From Mageeibacillus sp. UBA5439 (lineage in GTDB: Bacteria; Bacillota; Clostridia; Saccharofermentanales; DTU023): 64,000 nt of DNA. The stretch lies in the NCBI GenBank assembly GCA_002427505.1, contig DIRJ01000037.1, positions 7,161 to 71,160 of the forward strand. Direction: 5' to 3'. Positions 51,521 to 59,158 of the stretch are shown here, in pieces. The notes beneath the pieces are model-generated. The model was not told the DNA's origin. It saw only the letters and a list, made by a program, of their open reading frames with translations, and searched no databases. Positions within the stretch are counted from its first letter, which is position 1; every line of letters begins with the position of its first letter. A program made the position numbers and the translations under genes.

Positions 51521-51546
51521 TTCGTTACGAGATTAAGGAGAATATT

Positions 51547-51906
51547 ATGGCTAGAGTAAAAAGAGGGCCAACAAACCGTCGTCGTCATAAAAAAGTTATT
51601 AAACAAGCTAAAGGCTATTTCGGCCGGAAGAGTAAATTATACAAAGTTGCTAATCAGTCTGTGCTCAAGTCCGGACAGTACGCTTACAACGATCGCAAGC
51701 GTAAAAAACGCGATTTTCGTCGTCTGTGGATAGCTCGTATTAACGCTGAAGCACGTCAAAATGGCATGTCTTACAGCCGTTTCATGAATGGTCTGTCTAC
51801 TGCAGGCGTGGGCCTCGACCGCAAGGTTTTGGCAGATCTGGCCGTTAATGACAAAGAGGCCTTTGCCGGCCTGGTAGATGTTGCTCAGGAAGCTCTGAAA
51901 CACTAA
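51547..51906 (+). CDS. rplT: 50S ribosomal protein L20
   Basis: 119 residues; binds 23S rRNA early in assembly and is the usual repressor of its own operon. MARVKRGPTNRRRHKKVIK, GYFGRKSKLYKVANQSV, and RRLWIARINAEARQNGMSYS are family features. 26 bases after rpmI; a terminator follows 23 bases after the stop. Confidence 0.97.
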   Translation: MARVKRGPTNRRRHKKVIKQAKGYFGRKSKLYKVANQSVLKSGQYAYNDRKRKKRDFRRLWIARINAEARQNGMSYSRFMNGLSTAGVGLDRKVLADLAVNDKEAFAGLVDVAQEALKH

Positions 51907-51929
51907 ACAGCTAAAGATATTTTTAAAGC

Positions 51930-51954
51930 GGGGAGTGCAGTCACTCCCCCTTTT
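51930..51954 (+). terminator. terminator after rplT
   Basis: GGGGAGTG/CACTCCCC eight-base stem with a 4-base loop, then C and TTTT. The T-run is short, so partial read-through into the methyltransferase gene is likely. Confidence 0.75.
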
Positions 51955-51974
51955 GATGTTCAGGAAGAAAAACT

Positions 51975-52769
51975 ATGCGTTCGATTGATTCTGATAAAAA
52001 CAATCTTTACCGCAAATTTATGCTTCAAGGCAGTGCACGCGAATTCAAAAAGACTAACTGGATCATGCTTGAAGGTCCGCGTCAGATTGAAGAGGCTCTG
52101 AAGGCCAGTGCGAGTTTAGAATATCTCGTCTTTTCAGATGATGAAAAGGGTCAGGCGATTTTGGCAGATTTGCAGGACTTGTTGCCTCAGCTGCCAGACG
52201 GACTTGACGGCGACCGGCTGATCCGCATGCGCAGTGATCTTTTTCGGCGACTGTCCGGCACCAGAACACCCCAGGGGGTACTGGCGCTGCTGCAGCCCCG
52301 GCGAAGCAGCCTGAAGGATATTGAGCAGCTGAACAGTCTGGTCATCATAGATGTGCAGGATCCCGGCAATGTGGGTACCCTGATTCGAAGTGCAGATGCT
52401 TTTAACGTCAGACAGATTCTTTTCCTGGGCGCAAGTGCTTCTCCCTGGTCCGAAAAAAGCTTGCGGGCTGCAATGGGCTCCATTTTTCATCTGAAAATGA
52501 TTGAGGAGGCAGACACAGCTCTGGCTCTGTCAGAGTTGAGGAAAAGTGAGATTGAGCTTCTCGCACTGGATATCAGGGGAAAGGATATCCGGGAGCTGGA
52601 ACGCCGGAAAGAATATTTTGGCCTGCTTGTGGGTAATGAGGGAAATGGGCTCTCTGAAGAATCCTTGAATCTATCTGACCAAAATATCAGAATAGAGATG
52701 CCGGGACAGGCCGAATCTCTTAATGTAGCAATGGCAGCGTCTATTGCTCTTTATGAATTAGGCAGATAA
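51975..52769 (+). CDS. SpoU/TrmH-family RNA 2'-O-methyltransferase
   Basis: 264 residues; SAM-dependent methylation of a ribose in rRNA or tRNA. N-terminal substrate-binding domain (WIMLEGPRQIEEAL), then the knotted SPOUT domain with motif 1 DPGNVGTLIRSADAF, motif 2 LVGNEGNGLSEE and motif 3 IEMPGQAESLNVAMAASIALYE. The target is not predictable. It follows rplT, a common Firmicutes position (ysgA-type). Confidence 0.88.
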   Translation: MRSIDSDKNNLYRKFMLQGSAREFKKTNWIMLEGPRQIEEALKASASLEYLVFSDDEKGQAILADLQDLLPQLPDGLDGDRLIRMRSDLFRRLSGTRTPQGVLALLQPRRSSLKDIEQLNSLVIIDVQDPGNVGTLIRSADAFNVRQILFLGASASPWSEKSLRAAMGSIFHLKMIEEADTALALSELRKSEIELLALDIRGKDIRELERRKEYFGLLVGNEGNGLSEESLNLSDQNIRIEMPGQAESLNVAMAASIALYELGR

Positions 52770-52776
52770 TTACTCT

Positions 52777-52805
52777 TGCAGCTGAACCATTGAACTGCTA
52801 TAATA
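52777..52805 (+). promoter_or_regulatory. promoter of tRNA-Glu
   Basis: TTGCAG and a perfect TATAAT separated by 17 bases, with a TGC extended -10. It begins 8 bases after the methyltransferase stop. Confidence 0.85.
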
Positions 52806-52818
52806 CTCCAGCACGTGC

Positions 52819-52893
52819 GGCCCTATGGTCAAGCGGTTAAGACGCCGCCCTCTCAAGGCGGAATCGGGGGTTCAATTCCCCCTAGGGTCACCA
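52819..52893 (+). tRNA. tRNA-Glu (anticodon CTC)
   Basis: Acceptor GGCCCTA/TAGGGTC (one G-T), D-arm with GGTC and AAGCGGTTAAGAC, anticodon stem CCGCC/GGCGG with loop CTCTCAA (anticodon CTC, codon GAG), T-arm GGGGG/CCCCC with TTCAATT, discriminator A and encoded CCA. The D-arm and overall sequence fit glutamate tRNA. Confidence 0.95.
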
Positions 52894-52895
52894 GC

Positions 52896-52932
52896 AAAAA
52901 GCCCCTGTGAGATTGTCTCGCAGGGGCTTTTT
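52896..52932 (+). terminator. terminator of tRNA-Glu
   Basis: AAAAAGCCCCTGTGAGA pairs with TCTCGCAGGGGCTTTTT (one T-G wobble), loop TTG, followed by T-run. Similar in core sequence to the tRNA-Lys terminator (AGCCCCTGAGAC). Confidence 0.9.
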
Positions 52933-52979
52933 AAATGACTCTTATCCAATTATCACAAAGAAGAGCCTGGAAATTGTGT

Positions 52980-53008
52980 TTGTCAATCTAGAAGAGAACT
53001 GTTATATT
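52980..53008 (+). promoter_or_regulatory. promoter of the ABC importer operon
   Basis: TTGTCA and TATATT separated by 17 bases, leader of about 105 bases. No cobalamin riboswitch core or convincing Fur box was found in 52933-53118. Confidence 0.6.
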
Positions 53009-53118
53009 GAGCAAGTCAAGTTCCGCGCAGAAACAAGTTGATTACGGTCTTTGGACCAGACCTTGTGATAAGAATGGCAGAGTGAAAGATCCACTTAAAA
53101 CTAAGGGAGGAAGAGAAA

Positions 53119-54270
53119 TTGAAAAACAATTTGAAAGTTTTTAGCTTAATTTTGGCCTTGCTGATGGCATTTGCGGTGACAGCCTGCACGCCCGGCAAAC
53201 CTGCAGAGACAACTCCTGTAACGGAAACACCTACTGAAGCCATAACAGAGGCTCCCACGGAAGCACCTGTAGTGCCCGCTGACCCTGAAGCTGATACCTT
53301 TGTTTTTACTGATTCAGCAGGCAGAGAAGTTGAGTTGCCGATAAATATTGAAAGAATTGTACCTTCAGGTCCACTGGGTCAGCAGATTTTGCTAAGTATT
53401 GCCGGGGATATGCTTGTTGCCCTGACTAATGACGTGAGTGAAGGTCAGGCCTACTATATTGGAGAACAATACAAGGATCTGCCGGTAATTGGCCAATTCT
53501 TCGGTTCTCAGGATATGAACATGGAGGAACTGGCCCGTTTGACACCGCAGGTCATTATTGATATAGGTGAACCCAAAGGAGGCATTGCCGAAGATATGGA
53601 CACGGTTACAATGCAGACAGGCATACCGGCGATTTTTATCGAAGCTGACCTGGAAAAATCGGGTAATGCTTATCGTACTCTGGGACAGCTGCTGGGCAAG
53701 GAAGAAAAGGGAGCAGCTTTAGGTGATTACTGTGACCAGGTTTTTGCTGAAGTGACGGCGAAGATGGCTGAGATTTCTGAAGAAGACAGAGCGAGTTTTG
53801 CTTATCTTATGGGAGATACAGGTTTAAATGCGCTGTCTAAAGGCACTTATCATGCAACGATCATGGATCTTCTGGGAAATAACGTGGTAGAAGTGGAAAG
53901 CCCTTCTTCTCGTGGCAGTGGTGACGAAATAAACATGGAGCAACTGCTTATCTGGAATCCTGAGTACATTTTCTTTGCTTCAGGGTCAGTTTATTCGCAG
54001 GCAAAGACCGATCCCGCTTTCTCAACTTTGCAGGCAATTCAGGATGATCAGTATTATGAGGTTCCCGGACTGCCTTATAGCTGGCTGGGGGCACCGCCTT
54101 CGGTCAACCGTTTTATCGGCTTGCAATGGATGGCTCACATACTATATCCTGATGTTTTCACCGAGGATTTGACAGGCATAGTACAGGAATACTACAAACT
54201 CTTCTATGATTTTGAGATGAGCTCGGCAGAATATGCTGAATTGATGGTTAACTCTGAACTGAAAGAGTAG
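53119..54270 (+). CDS. iron/cobalamin-type ABC importer, substrate-binding lipoprotein
   Basis: 383 residues. Lipoprotein signal with a lipobox ending AVTAC (Cys23), a Thr/Pro/Glu-rich linker (about 31-54, repeated TEAP), then a FecB/BtuF-type two-lobed binding domain (VFTDSAGREVELP; TPQVIIDIGEPKGG; GLPYSWLGAPPSVNRFIGLQWMAHI). It captures a metal complex such as siderophore, haem or cobalamin at the cell surface; which one is not visible. The TTG start has GGGAGG upstream. First gene of the operon with permease and ATPase. Confidence 0.88.
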   Translation: MKNNLKVFSLILALLMAFAVTACTPGKPAETTPVTETPTEAITEAPTEAPVVPADPEADTFVFTDSAGREVELPINIERIVPSGPLGQQILLSIAGDMLVALTNDVSEGQAYYIGEQYKDLPVIGQFFGSQDMNMEELARLTPQVIIDIGEPKGGIAEDMDTVTMQTGIPAIFIEADLEKSGNAYRTLGQLLGKEEKGAALGDYCDQVFAEVTAKMAEISEEDRASFAYLMGDTGLNALSKGTYHATIMDLLGNNVVEVESPSSRGSGDEINMEQLLIWNPEYIFFASGSVYSQAKTDPAFSTLQAIQDDQYYEVPGLPYSWLGAPPSVNRFIGLQWMAHILYPDVFTEDLTGIVQEYYKLFYDFEMSSAEYAELMVNSELKE

Positions 54271-54304
54271 ACAGTCACCTTTGAAATAAGAGTTGGAGTT
54301 AGTA

Positions 54305-55330
54305 GTGGAAACTCAAAGCAGAAACAATTATAGAACTATTATTCTCGCTCTGACTGTTAGCCTGACAGCCCTATTTCTGATTTCACTGGTTTTAGGCAGA
54401 TATCCTCTGACACTTTCAGAAATAGGGCGGTTGATTTTAAGTAAAATTACTGATATTGAACAGACCTGGCCTGATTCAGCTGAAGCCATATTCTTCAACG
54501 TGAGGCTGCCCCGTGTCGGGCTGGCAGTGCTGGTGGGCGCAGCACTGTCAGTTTCAGGAGCTGCCTATCAGGGTATGTTCCGTAACCCTTTAGTAAGCTC
54601 TGATATTGTAGGTGCGTCTTCCGGCGCTGCTTTTGGTGCGGCTCTGGGTATTTTGCTGGGTGCCGGCGGCAGCATGATTTCTATGTCAGCCTTCCTCTTT
54701 AGCAGCTTGTCGGTTGCCCTTGTTTATATGATCAGCAGGATCTTGCGGCAAAATCAGGTTTTGGGCCTGGTTCTGTCCGGAATCATGATTGGTTCTATTT
54801 TCAATGCCGGTACCAGCTTTTTAAAATTAATGGCAGATCCTAACGATCAGCTTCCGCAGATCACTTTCTGGCTGATGGGTTCATTAAACGGAAAAACGCT
54901 GGAAGAGCTCTTCTACGGAGCTATTCTGATTCTGATCGGTCTGCTTCCACTAATGGGATTGCGCTGGAAAATGAATCTGCTGACCATGGATGAGAAAGAA
55001 GCCCAAGCCATGGGTGTCGCTGTGGGACCTTTGCGACTGATCGTAATTGTCTGCGCCACCTTGTTGACAGCGACCAGCATTGCGGTTTCCGGTATGATCG
55101 GCTGGGTTTCATTGGTGATACCGCATTTCTCACGCCTTTTAGTGGGGAGTGATTTCAGGCGCTTACTGCCTGCCTCCATGCTGATGGGCTCTTGTTTTCT
55201 CTTGATTGTGGATAATATCTCGCGTTTGGCGTTCACTGCTGAAATTCCGCTGGGGATTATTACTTCTCTGGTCGGTGCGCCCTTTTATCTTTACCTGCTC
55301 TTGAGCCGCAGAAGCAGAATGAACCTCTAG
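54305..55330 (+). CDS. iron/cobalamin-type ABC importer, permease
   Basis: 341 residues; FecCD/BtuC family permease with about ten membrane helices. Family motifs RLPRVGLAVLVGAALSVSGAAYQ (in parts: LPRVGLAVLVGAALS and GAAYQGMFRNPL), ASSGAAFGA, and IGWVSLVIPHFSRLLVGSDFR near the end, the ATPase coupling region. I choose GTG at 54305 with GGAG 6 bases upstream over a TTG at 54293. 34 bases after the binding protein, 10 before the ATPase. Confidence 0.9.
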   Translation: METQSRNNYRTIILALTVSLTALFLISLVLGRYPLTLSEIGRLILSKITDIEQTWPDSAEAIFFNVRLPRVGLAVLVGAALSVSGAAYQGMFRNPLVSSDIVGASSGAAFGAALGILLGAGGSMISMSAFLFSSLSVALVYMISRILRQNQVLGLVLSGIMIGSIFNAGTSFLKLMADPNDQLPQITFWLMGSLNGKTLEELFYGAILILIGLLPLMGLRWKMNLLTMDEKEAQAMGVAVGPLRLIVIVCATLLTATSIAVSGMIGWVSLVIPHFSRLLVGSDFRRLLPASMLMGSCFLLIVDNISRLAFTAEIPLGIITSLVGAPFYLYLLLSRRSRMNL

Positions 55331-55340
55331 GAGCAACAAG

Positions 55341-56126
55341 ATGAGTTTAGAGATTAACGATTTGCATTTTTCTTACGGTGAGCGCGAGGTGCTGGACGGA
55401 GTTTCCTTCAAGCTTAAAGAGGGCAGCCTTGTCTGTCTTCTGGGAGCAAACGGTTCTGGTAAAAGCACGCTGTTTTCTTGTATTTTGCAGTTTCTGCCTA
55501 AATATGATGGTTCAATTAAGTTAAATGGCGCAGATCTTTCCAGTCTCAGTACTAAAGAAAGAGCAAAGCTGATCGCCTATATTCCACAATCCCATATTCC
55601 TGTCTTTAACTTCACTTGTCTGGAAGTAGTTCTGATGGCGACTCAATCGAATGGATCGATCTTTTATATTCCGGACGAAGCAGCCCAAGAGGCTGCACGA
55701 GACGCCTTATACCGGGTGGGGCTGGAGGGCTTTGAAGAACGTGGCTATGCGAGAATATCCGGTGGTGAAAGACAATTGGTTCTGATTGCCCGGGCTCTGG
55801 CTCAGGGGTCAAAGTACCTGATCATGGATGAGCCGACCTCCAGTCTCGATTACGGTAATCAGATGCGTATTCTCTCCATGGTGCGTAAGCTGACAGATGA
55901 TGGATATACAGTGTTTTTATCCACACATCATCCGGATCAGGCTCTGCTTTTTTCGGACGAGGTTATCCTGCTGCATGAGGGACATATCATGTCTCAGGGC
56001 AGAGCGGATGAAGTCTTGAGTTCGGAAAACTTATCTCTTATCTATGGATTAGATGTAGAAGTGGTGCCCCTGATGGGTGGCAAAATGTTTACCTGCATCC
56101 CTACGCAAGTATTAAAAGAGAGTTAA
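55341..56126 (+). CDS. iron/cobalamin-type ABC importer, ATPase
   Basis: 261 residues; FepC/BtuD-type ATPase powering the importer. Walker A LLGANGSGKST (about 34-44), Q-loop AYIPQSHIP, signature ISGGERQLVLIARAL, Walker B YLIMDEPTSSLD and switch histidine STHHPDQAL. AGGAG lies 8 bases before the ATG. Completes the three-gene importer; no terminator was seen after it. Confidence 0.93.
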   Translation: MSLEINDLHFSYGEREVLDGVSFKLKEGSLVCLLGANGSGKSTLFSCILQFLPKYDGSIKLNGADLSSLSTKERAKLIAYIPQSHIPVFNFTCLEVVLMATQSNGSIFYIPDEAAQEAARDALYRVGLEGFEERGYARISGGERQLVLIARALAQGSKYLIMDEPTSSLDYGNQMRILSMVRKLTDDGYTVFLSTHHPDQALLFSDEVILLHEGHIMSQGRADEVLSSENLSLIYGLDVEVVPLMGGKMFTCIPTQVLKES

Positions 56127-56176
56127 AATTACGACATTATTTACTCAAACTAGTTACGCAATTATTCATACATCTG

Positions 56177-56185
56177 TGCTAAGAT
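56177..56185 (+). promoter_or_regulatory. extended -10 directly before uvrA
   Basis: TGCTAAGAT ends 6 bases before the uvrA ATG, so transcription would start at about the start codon. The -35 region is poor (TTACGC at 20 bases). No LexA-type box was seen. Confidence 0.4.
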
Positions 56186-56191
56186 CAAGTC

Positions 56192-59101
56192 ATGAATTCA
56201 GATCTGATTATACGCGGAGCGCGTGAACATAATTTACAGAATGTATCTCTGACCATTCCCCGTAACCAGCTAGTCGTTTTTACCGGAATTTCAGGTTCCG
56301 GCAAATCTTCTTTGGCTTTCGATACAATCTATGCTGAAGGACAGCGGCGGTATGTAGAGTCGCTTTCATCTTATGCCAGGCAGTTCCTGGGGCAGTCCAA
56401 GAAGCCTGATGTTGACAGCATTGATGGACTATCACCTGCCATTGCTATTGACCAGAAGACGACCAGCAGGAACCCCCGTTCTACAGTCGGAACTGTAACA
56501 GAAATCTACGACTACCTGCGCTTGCTTTTTGCGCGGGCAGGAACGCCTCACTGTCCGCAGTGCGGACGTGTTATTGAACGTCAGTCAATAGATCAGATTA
56601 TAGATATTGTTATGCAGGAAGAAGCAGGCAGCCGGCTCTATATTTTTGCGCCGGTGGTGCGTGACCGCAAAGGAGAACACAAAAAAGTACTGGAGTATCT
56701 GCGCGGCGAAGGCTTTGTCCGGGTCCGCATCGATGGCGTGGTCTACGAGCTGGATGAAGAGATTACCTTACAGAAGACACAAAAACATGTGATCGAAGTA
56801 ATAGTTGACCGCCTTATATTGCGCCCGGATATTCGCAGCCGGCTGACAGATTCAGTAGAAACTGCCCTCCGCCTGGCAGATGGCCTGGTAATGATTCGCT
56901 TTGAACAAGGTTCTGTCAAAGGTGCAAGAGAGTGGCGTGAACAGCTGTTTTCACAAAATTTCTCTTGCCCCGATTGTCAGATCAGTATCGGGGAGATTTC
57001 TCCCGGTATGTTTAGCTTTAACAATCCCTATGGTGCTTGTCCGGAATGTACAGGACTGGGTGAGCATACACATATTGATCCTGAGCTGATTATGACAGAT
57101 GAAAACCTTTCACTGGCAGACGGTGCTATCTCAGCGATCGGATTTAATTTTAAAGACACTAAAAGCTGGGCCCGGGCCCATCTTAATGCTTTAGCCAAAA
57201 AATATAAGTTTTCGGTGAAAACACCCTGGAAAGATTTACCGCAAGATATCCGCGATTTGGTCCTGTTTGGCGGCGACAAACCCAAACTGACAGTTGATAC
57301 CAGTATGACACGCTATGATCGGGGTGAACCTTACAACACGACCTGGAGTGGCGTTGTGCCGGTACTGGAACGTCGCTACAAAGACAGCAGTTCAGGTGAC
57401 ATTAGAGATTATTATGATCAATATCTGGCCTTTACAGAATGTCCGGTCTGTAAGGGGGGACGTCTCAGACGGGAAAGTCTGGCCGTTACTGTCGGAGATC
57501 TGAATATTAAAGAACTTACGGACCTGTCAATCAGCGAGGCCTACAATTTCCTGCAGCAACTTGAATTTGCAGATCGTGGTAAAGCCGAAATTGCAGAGCC
57601 TGTGCTGAGAGAAATCAAAGCGCGTTTGCTGTTTATGCTGGATGTCGGCCTGGAATATCTGACCTTGTCACGTGCCTCGGCCAGCTTGTCCGGCGGCGAA
57701 GCACAACGTATTCGTCTGGCCACACAAATCGGCTCAGGTCTGACCGGTGTTCTTTACGTGCTGGACGAGCCCTCTATCGGCTTACACCAGCGTGATAATG
57801 CACGGCTTCTGCATACACTGAAAAATTTACGTGATCTGGGCAATACAGTTATAGTTGTTGAGCACGACGAAGAAACGATCTGGGAAGCAGATACAGTGGT
57901 AGATATCGGACCGGGGGCAGGAGAATACGGAGGCAGGATCGTAGCCTGTGGACGACCGGAGGACATTGCCAAAAATGATGCTTCTATTACCGGACAATAT
58001 CTCTCCGGTAAAAAAACGATAGCCATACCTCTCGAACGCAGACCACAGAATCAGGGTTTTCTAAAGATATTCGGGGCCGCAGAGAATAACCTCAAGCATA
58101 TTGATATCTCAATACCTCTGGGAAATCTTGTCTGTATAACAGGAGTTTCGGGATCCGGCAAGAGTTCTTTGGCCAACGAAGTTTTGTTGAAAGAACTGGA
58201 GATTGACCTGCAGGGCTCGCGCCGCCGCAGAGGCAAGTTTGACCGCATTGAGGGTGTTGAACAGCTGGATAAAGTGATTTCCATCGACCAGTCTCCGATC
58301 GGACGCACCCCGCGTTCGAATCCGGCAACCTACACCGGCACTTTTGACCTGATCAGAAAGCTTTTTGCAGAGACGCCTGAAGCTAAAGCGCGTGGTTACA
58401 AGCCGGGTCGTTTCAGTTTTAATGTTAAGGGAGGCCGCTGTGAGGCCTGTCAGGGTGATGGAGTTAATCGCATTGAAATGCACTTCTTGCCGGACGTTTA
58501 TGTCAGCTGTGAAGTTTGTGGCGGTCTGCGTTACAACCGTGAGACTTTAGAAGTGACCTATAAGGGCAAAAATATCAGTGAAGTCTTGAACCTGACTGTA
58601 AAAGAAGCTTTGGAGTTTTTTCAGAATATACCGGCTATAGCGCGAAAATTGCAGACCCTGATCGATGTCGGTTTGGGATATATACGTCTGGGGCAGTCTT
58701 CGACCGAACTATCCGGAGGAGAAGCCCAGCGAATTAAATTGGCCTCAGAGTTGTCAAAACGTGATACCGGCAAGACCTTTTACATCTTGGATGAACCGAC
58801 CACCGGACTACATGCTGCTGATGTGCACGATCTGATTGATGTTCTGCATCGTCTGGTCGAGTCAGGAAACACAGTTTTAATTATTGAACATAATCTGGAT
58901 ATAATCAAAACAGCAGACTACATCATTGATCTGGGACCTGAAGGCGGGGAAAAAGGTGGCTTCCTGGTAGCAGCCGGCACACCGGAAGAACTGGCGGCTA
59001 ATAAAGATTCCTACACCGGACAATACCTTGCACAAATACTGAAACGCGTGTATTCTGCAGTTTCTCCGGACAAGATTGTAACAAAGGGGATCAGAGCTTG
59101 A
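56192..59101 (+). CDS. uvrA: excinuclease ABC subunit A
   Basis: 969 residues; dimeric ATPase that finds bulky DNA lesions and loads UvrB in nucleotide excision repair. Two ABC modules: first Walker A GISGSGKSSLAF (about 32-43) and signature LSGGEAQRIRLA, second Walker A GVSGSGKSSLANEV and LSGGEAQRIKLA. Zinc modules with CPQC, CPDC/CPEC, CPVC and CEAC/CEVC pairs. There is no ribosome binding site before the ATG, as noted for comEC. uvrB is not in the window. Confidence 0.96.
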   Translation: MNSDLIIRGAREHNLQNVSLTIPRNQLVVFTGISGSGKSSLAFDTIYAEGQRRYVESLSSYARQFLGQSKKPDVDSIDGLSPAIAIDQKTTSRNPRSTVGTVTEIYDYLRLLFARAGTPHCPQCGRVIERQSIDQIIDIVMQEEAGSRLYIFAPVVRDRKGEHKKVLEYLRGEGFVRVRIDGVVYELDEEITLQKTQKHVIEVIVDRLILRPDIRSRLTDSVETALRLADGLVMIRFEQGSVKGAREWREQLFSQNFSCPDCQISIGEISPGMFSFNNPYGACPECTGLGEHTHIDPELIMTDENLSLADGAISAIGFNFKDTKSWARAHLNALAKKYKFSVKTPWKDLPQDIRDLVLFGGDKPKLTVDTSMTRYDRGEPYNTTWSGVVPVLERRYKDSSSGDIRDYYDQYLAFTECPVCKGGRLRRESLAVTVGDLNIKELTDLSISEAYNFLQQLEFADRGKAEIAEPVLREIKARLLFMLDVGLEYLTLSRASASLSGGEAQRIRLATQIGSGLTGVLYVLDEPSIGLHQRDNARLLHTLKNLRDLGNTVIVVEHDEETIWEADTVVDIGPGAGEYGGRIVACGRPEDIAKNDASITGQYLSGKKTIAIPLERRPQNQGFLKIFGAAENNLKHIDISIPLGNLVCITGVSGSGKSSLANEVLLKELEIDLQGSRRRRGKFDRIEGVEQLDKVISIDQSPIGRTPRSNPATYTGTFDLIRKLFAETPEAKARGYKPGRFSFNVKGGRCEACQGDGVNRIEMHFLPDVYVSCEVCGGLRYNRETLEVTYKGKNISEVLNLTVKEALEFFQNIPAIARKLQTLIDVGLGYIRLGQSSTELSGGEAQRIKLASELSKRDTGKTFYILDEPTTGLHAADVHDLIDVLHRLVESGNTVLIIEHNLDIIKTADYIIDLGPEGGEKGGFLVAAGTPEELAANKDSYTGQYLAQILKRVYSAVSPDKIVTKGIRA

Positions 59102-59126
59102 GCAAAGCTTAGAGATCACATATTAT
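59098..59126 (+). promoter_or_regulatory. promoter of the clpE-like gene
   Basis: TTGAGC (overlapping the uvrA stop) and TATTAT separated by 17 bases, leader about 26 bases. No CtsR or CIRCE operator was found. Confidence 0.55.
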
Positions 59127-59158
59127 AAAAATAAGGATATTTAAGAACGGATAAGCAA

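Noticed and set aside
52933..53118. Possible cobalamin riboswitch before the ABC importer
   Set aside because: The conserved B12-box and core helices are not present; only a promoter was found.
59102..59158. CtsR or CIRCE heat-shock operator before the clpE-like gene
   Set aside because: Neither GGTCAAA direct repeats nor the CIRCE inverted repeat is present.
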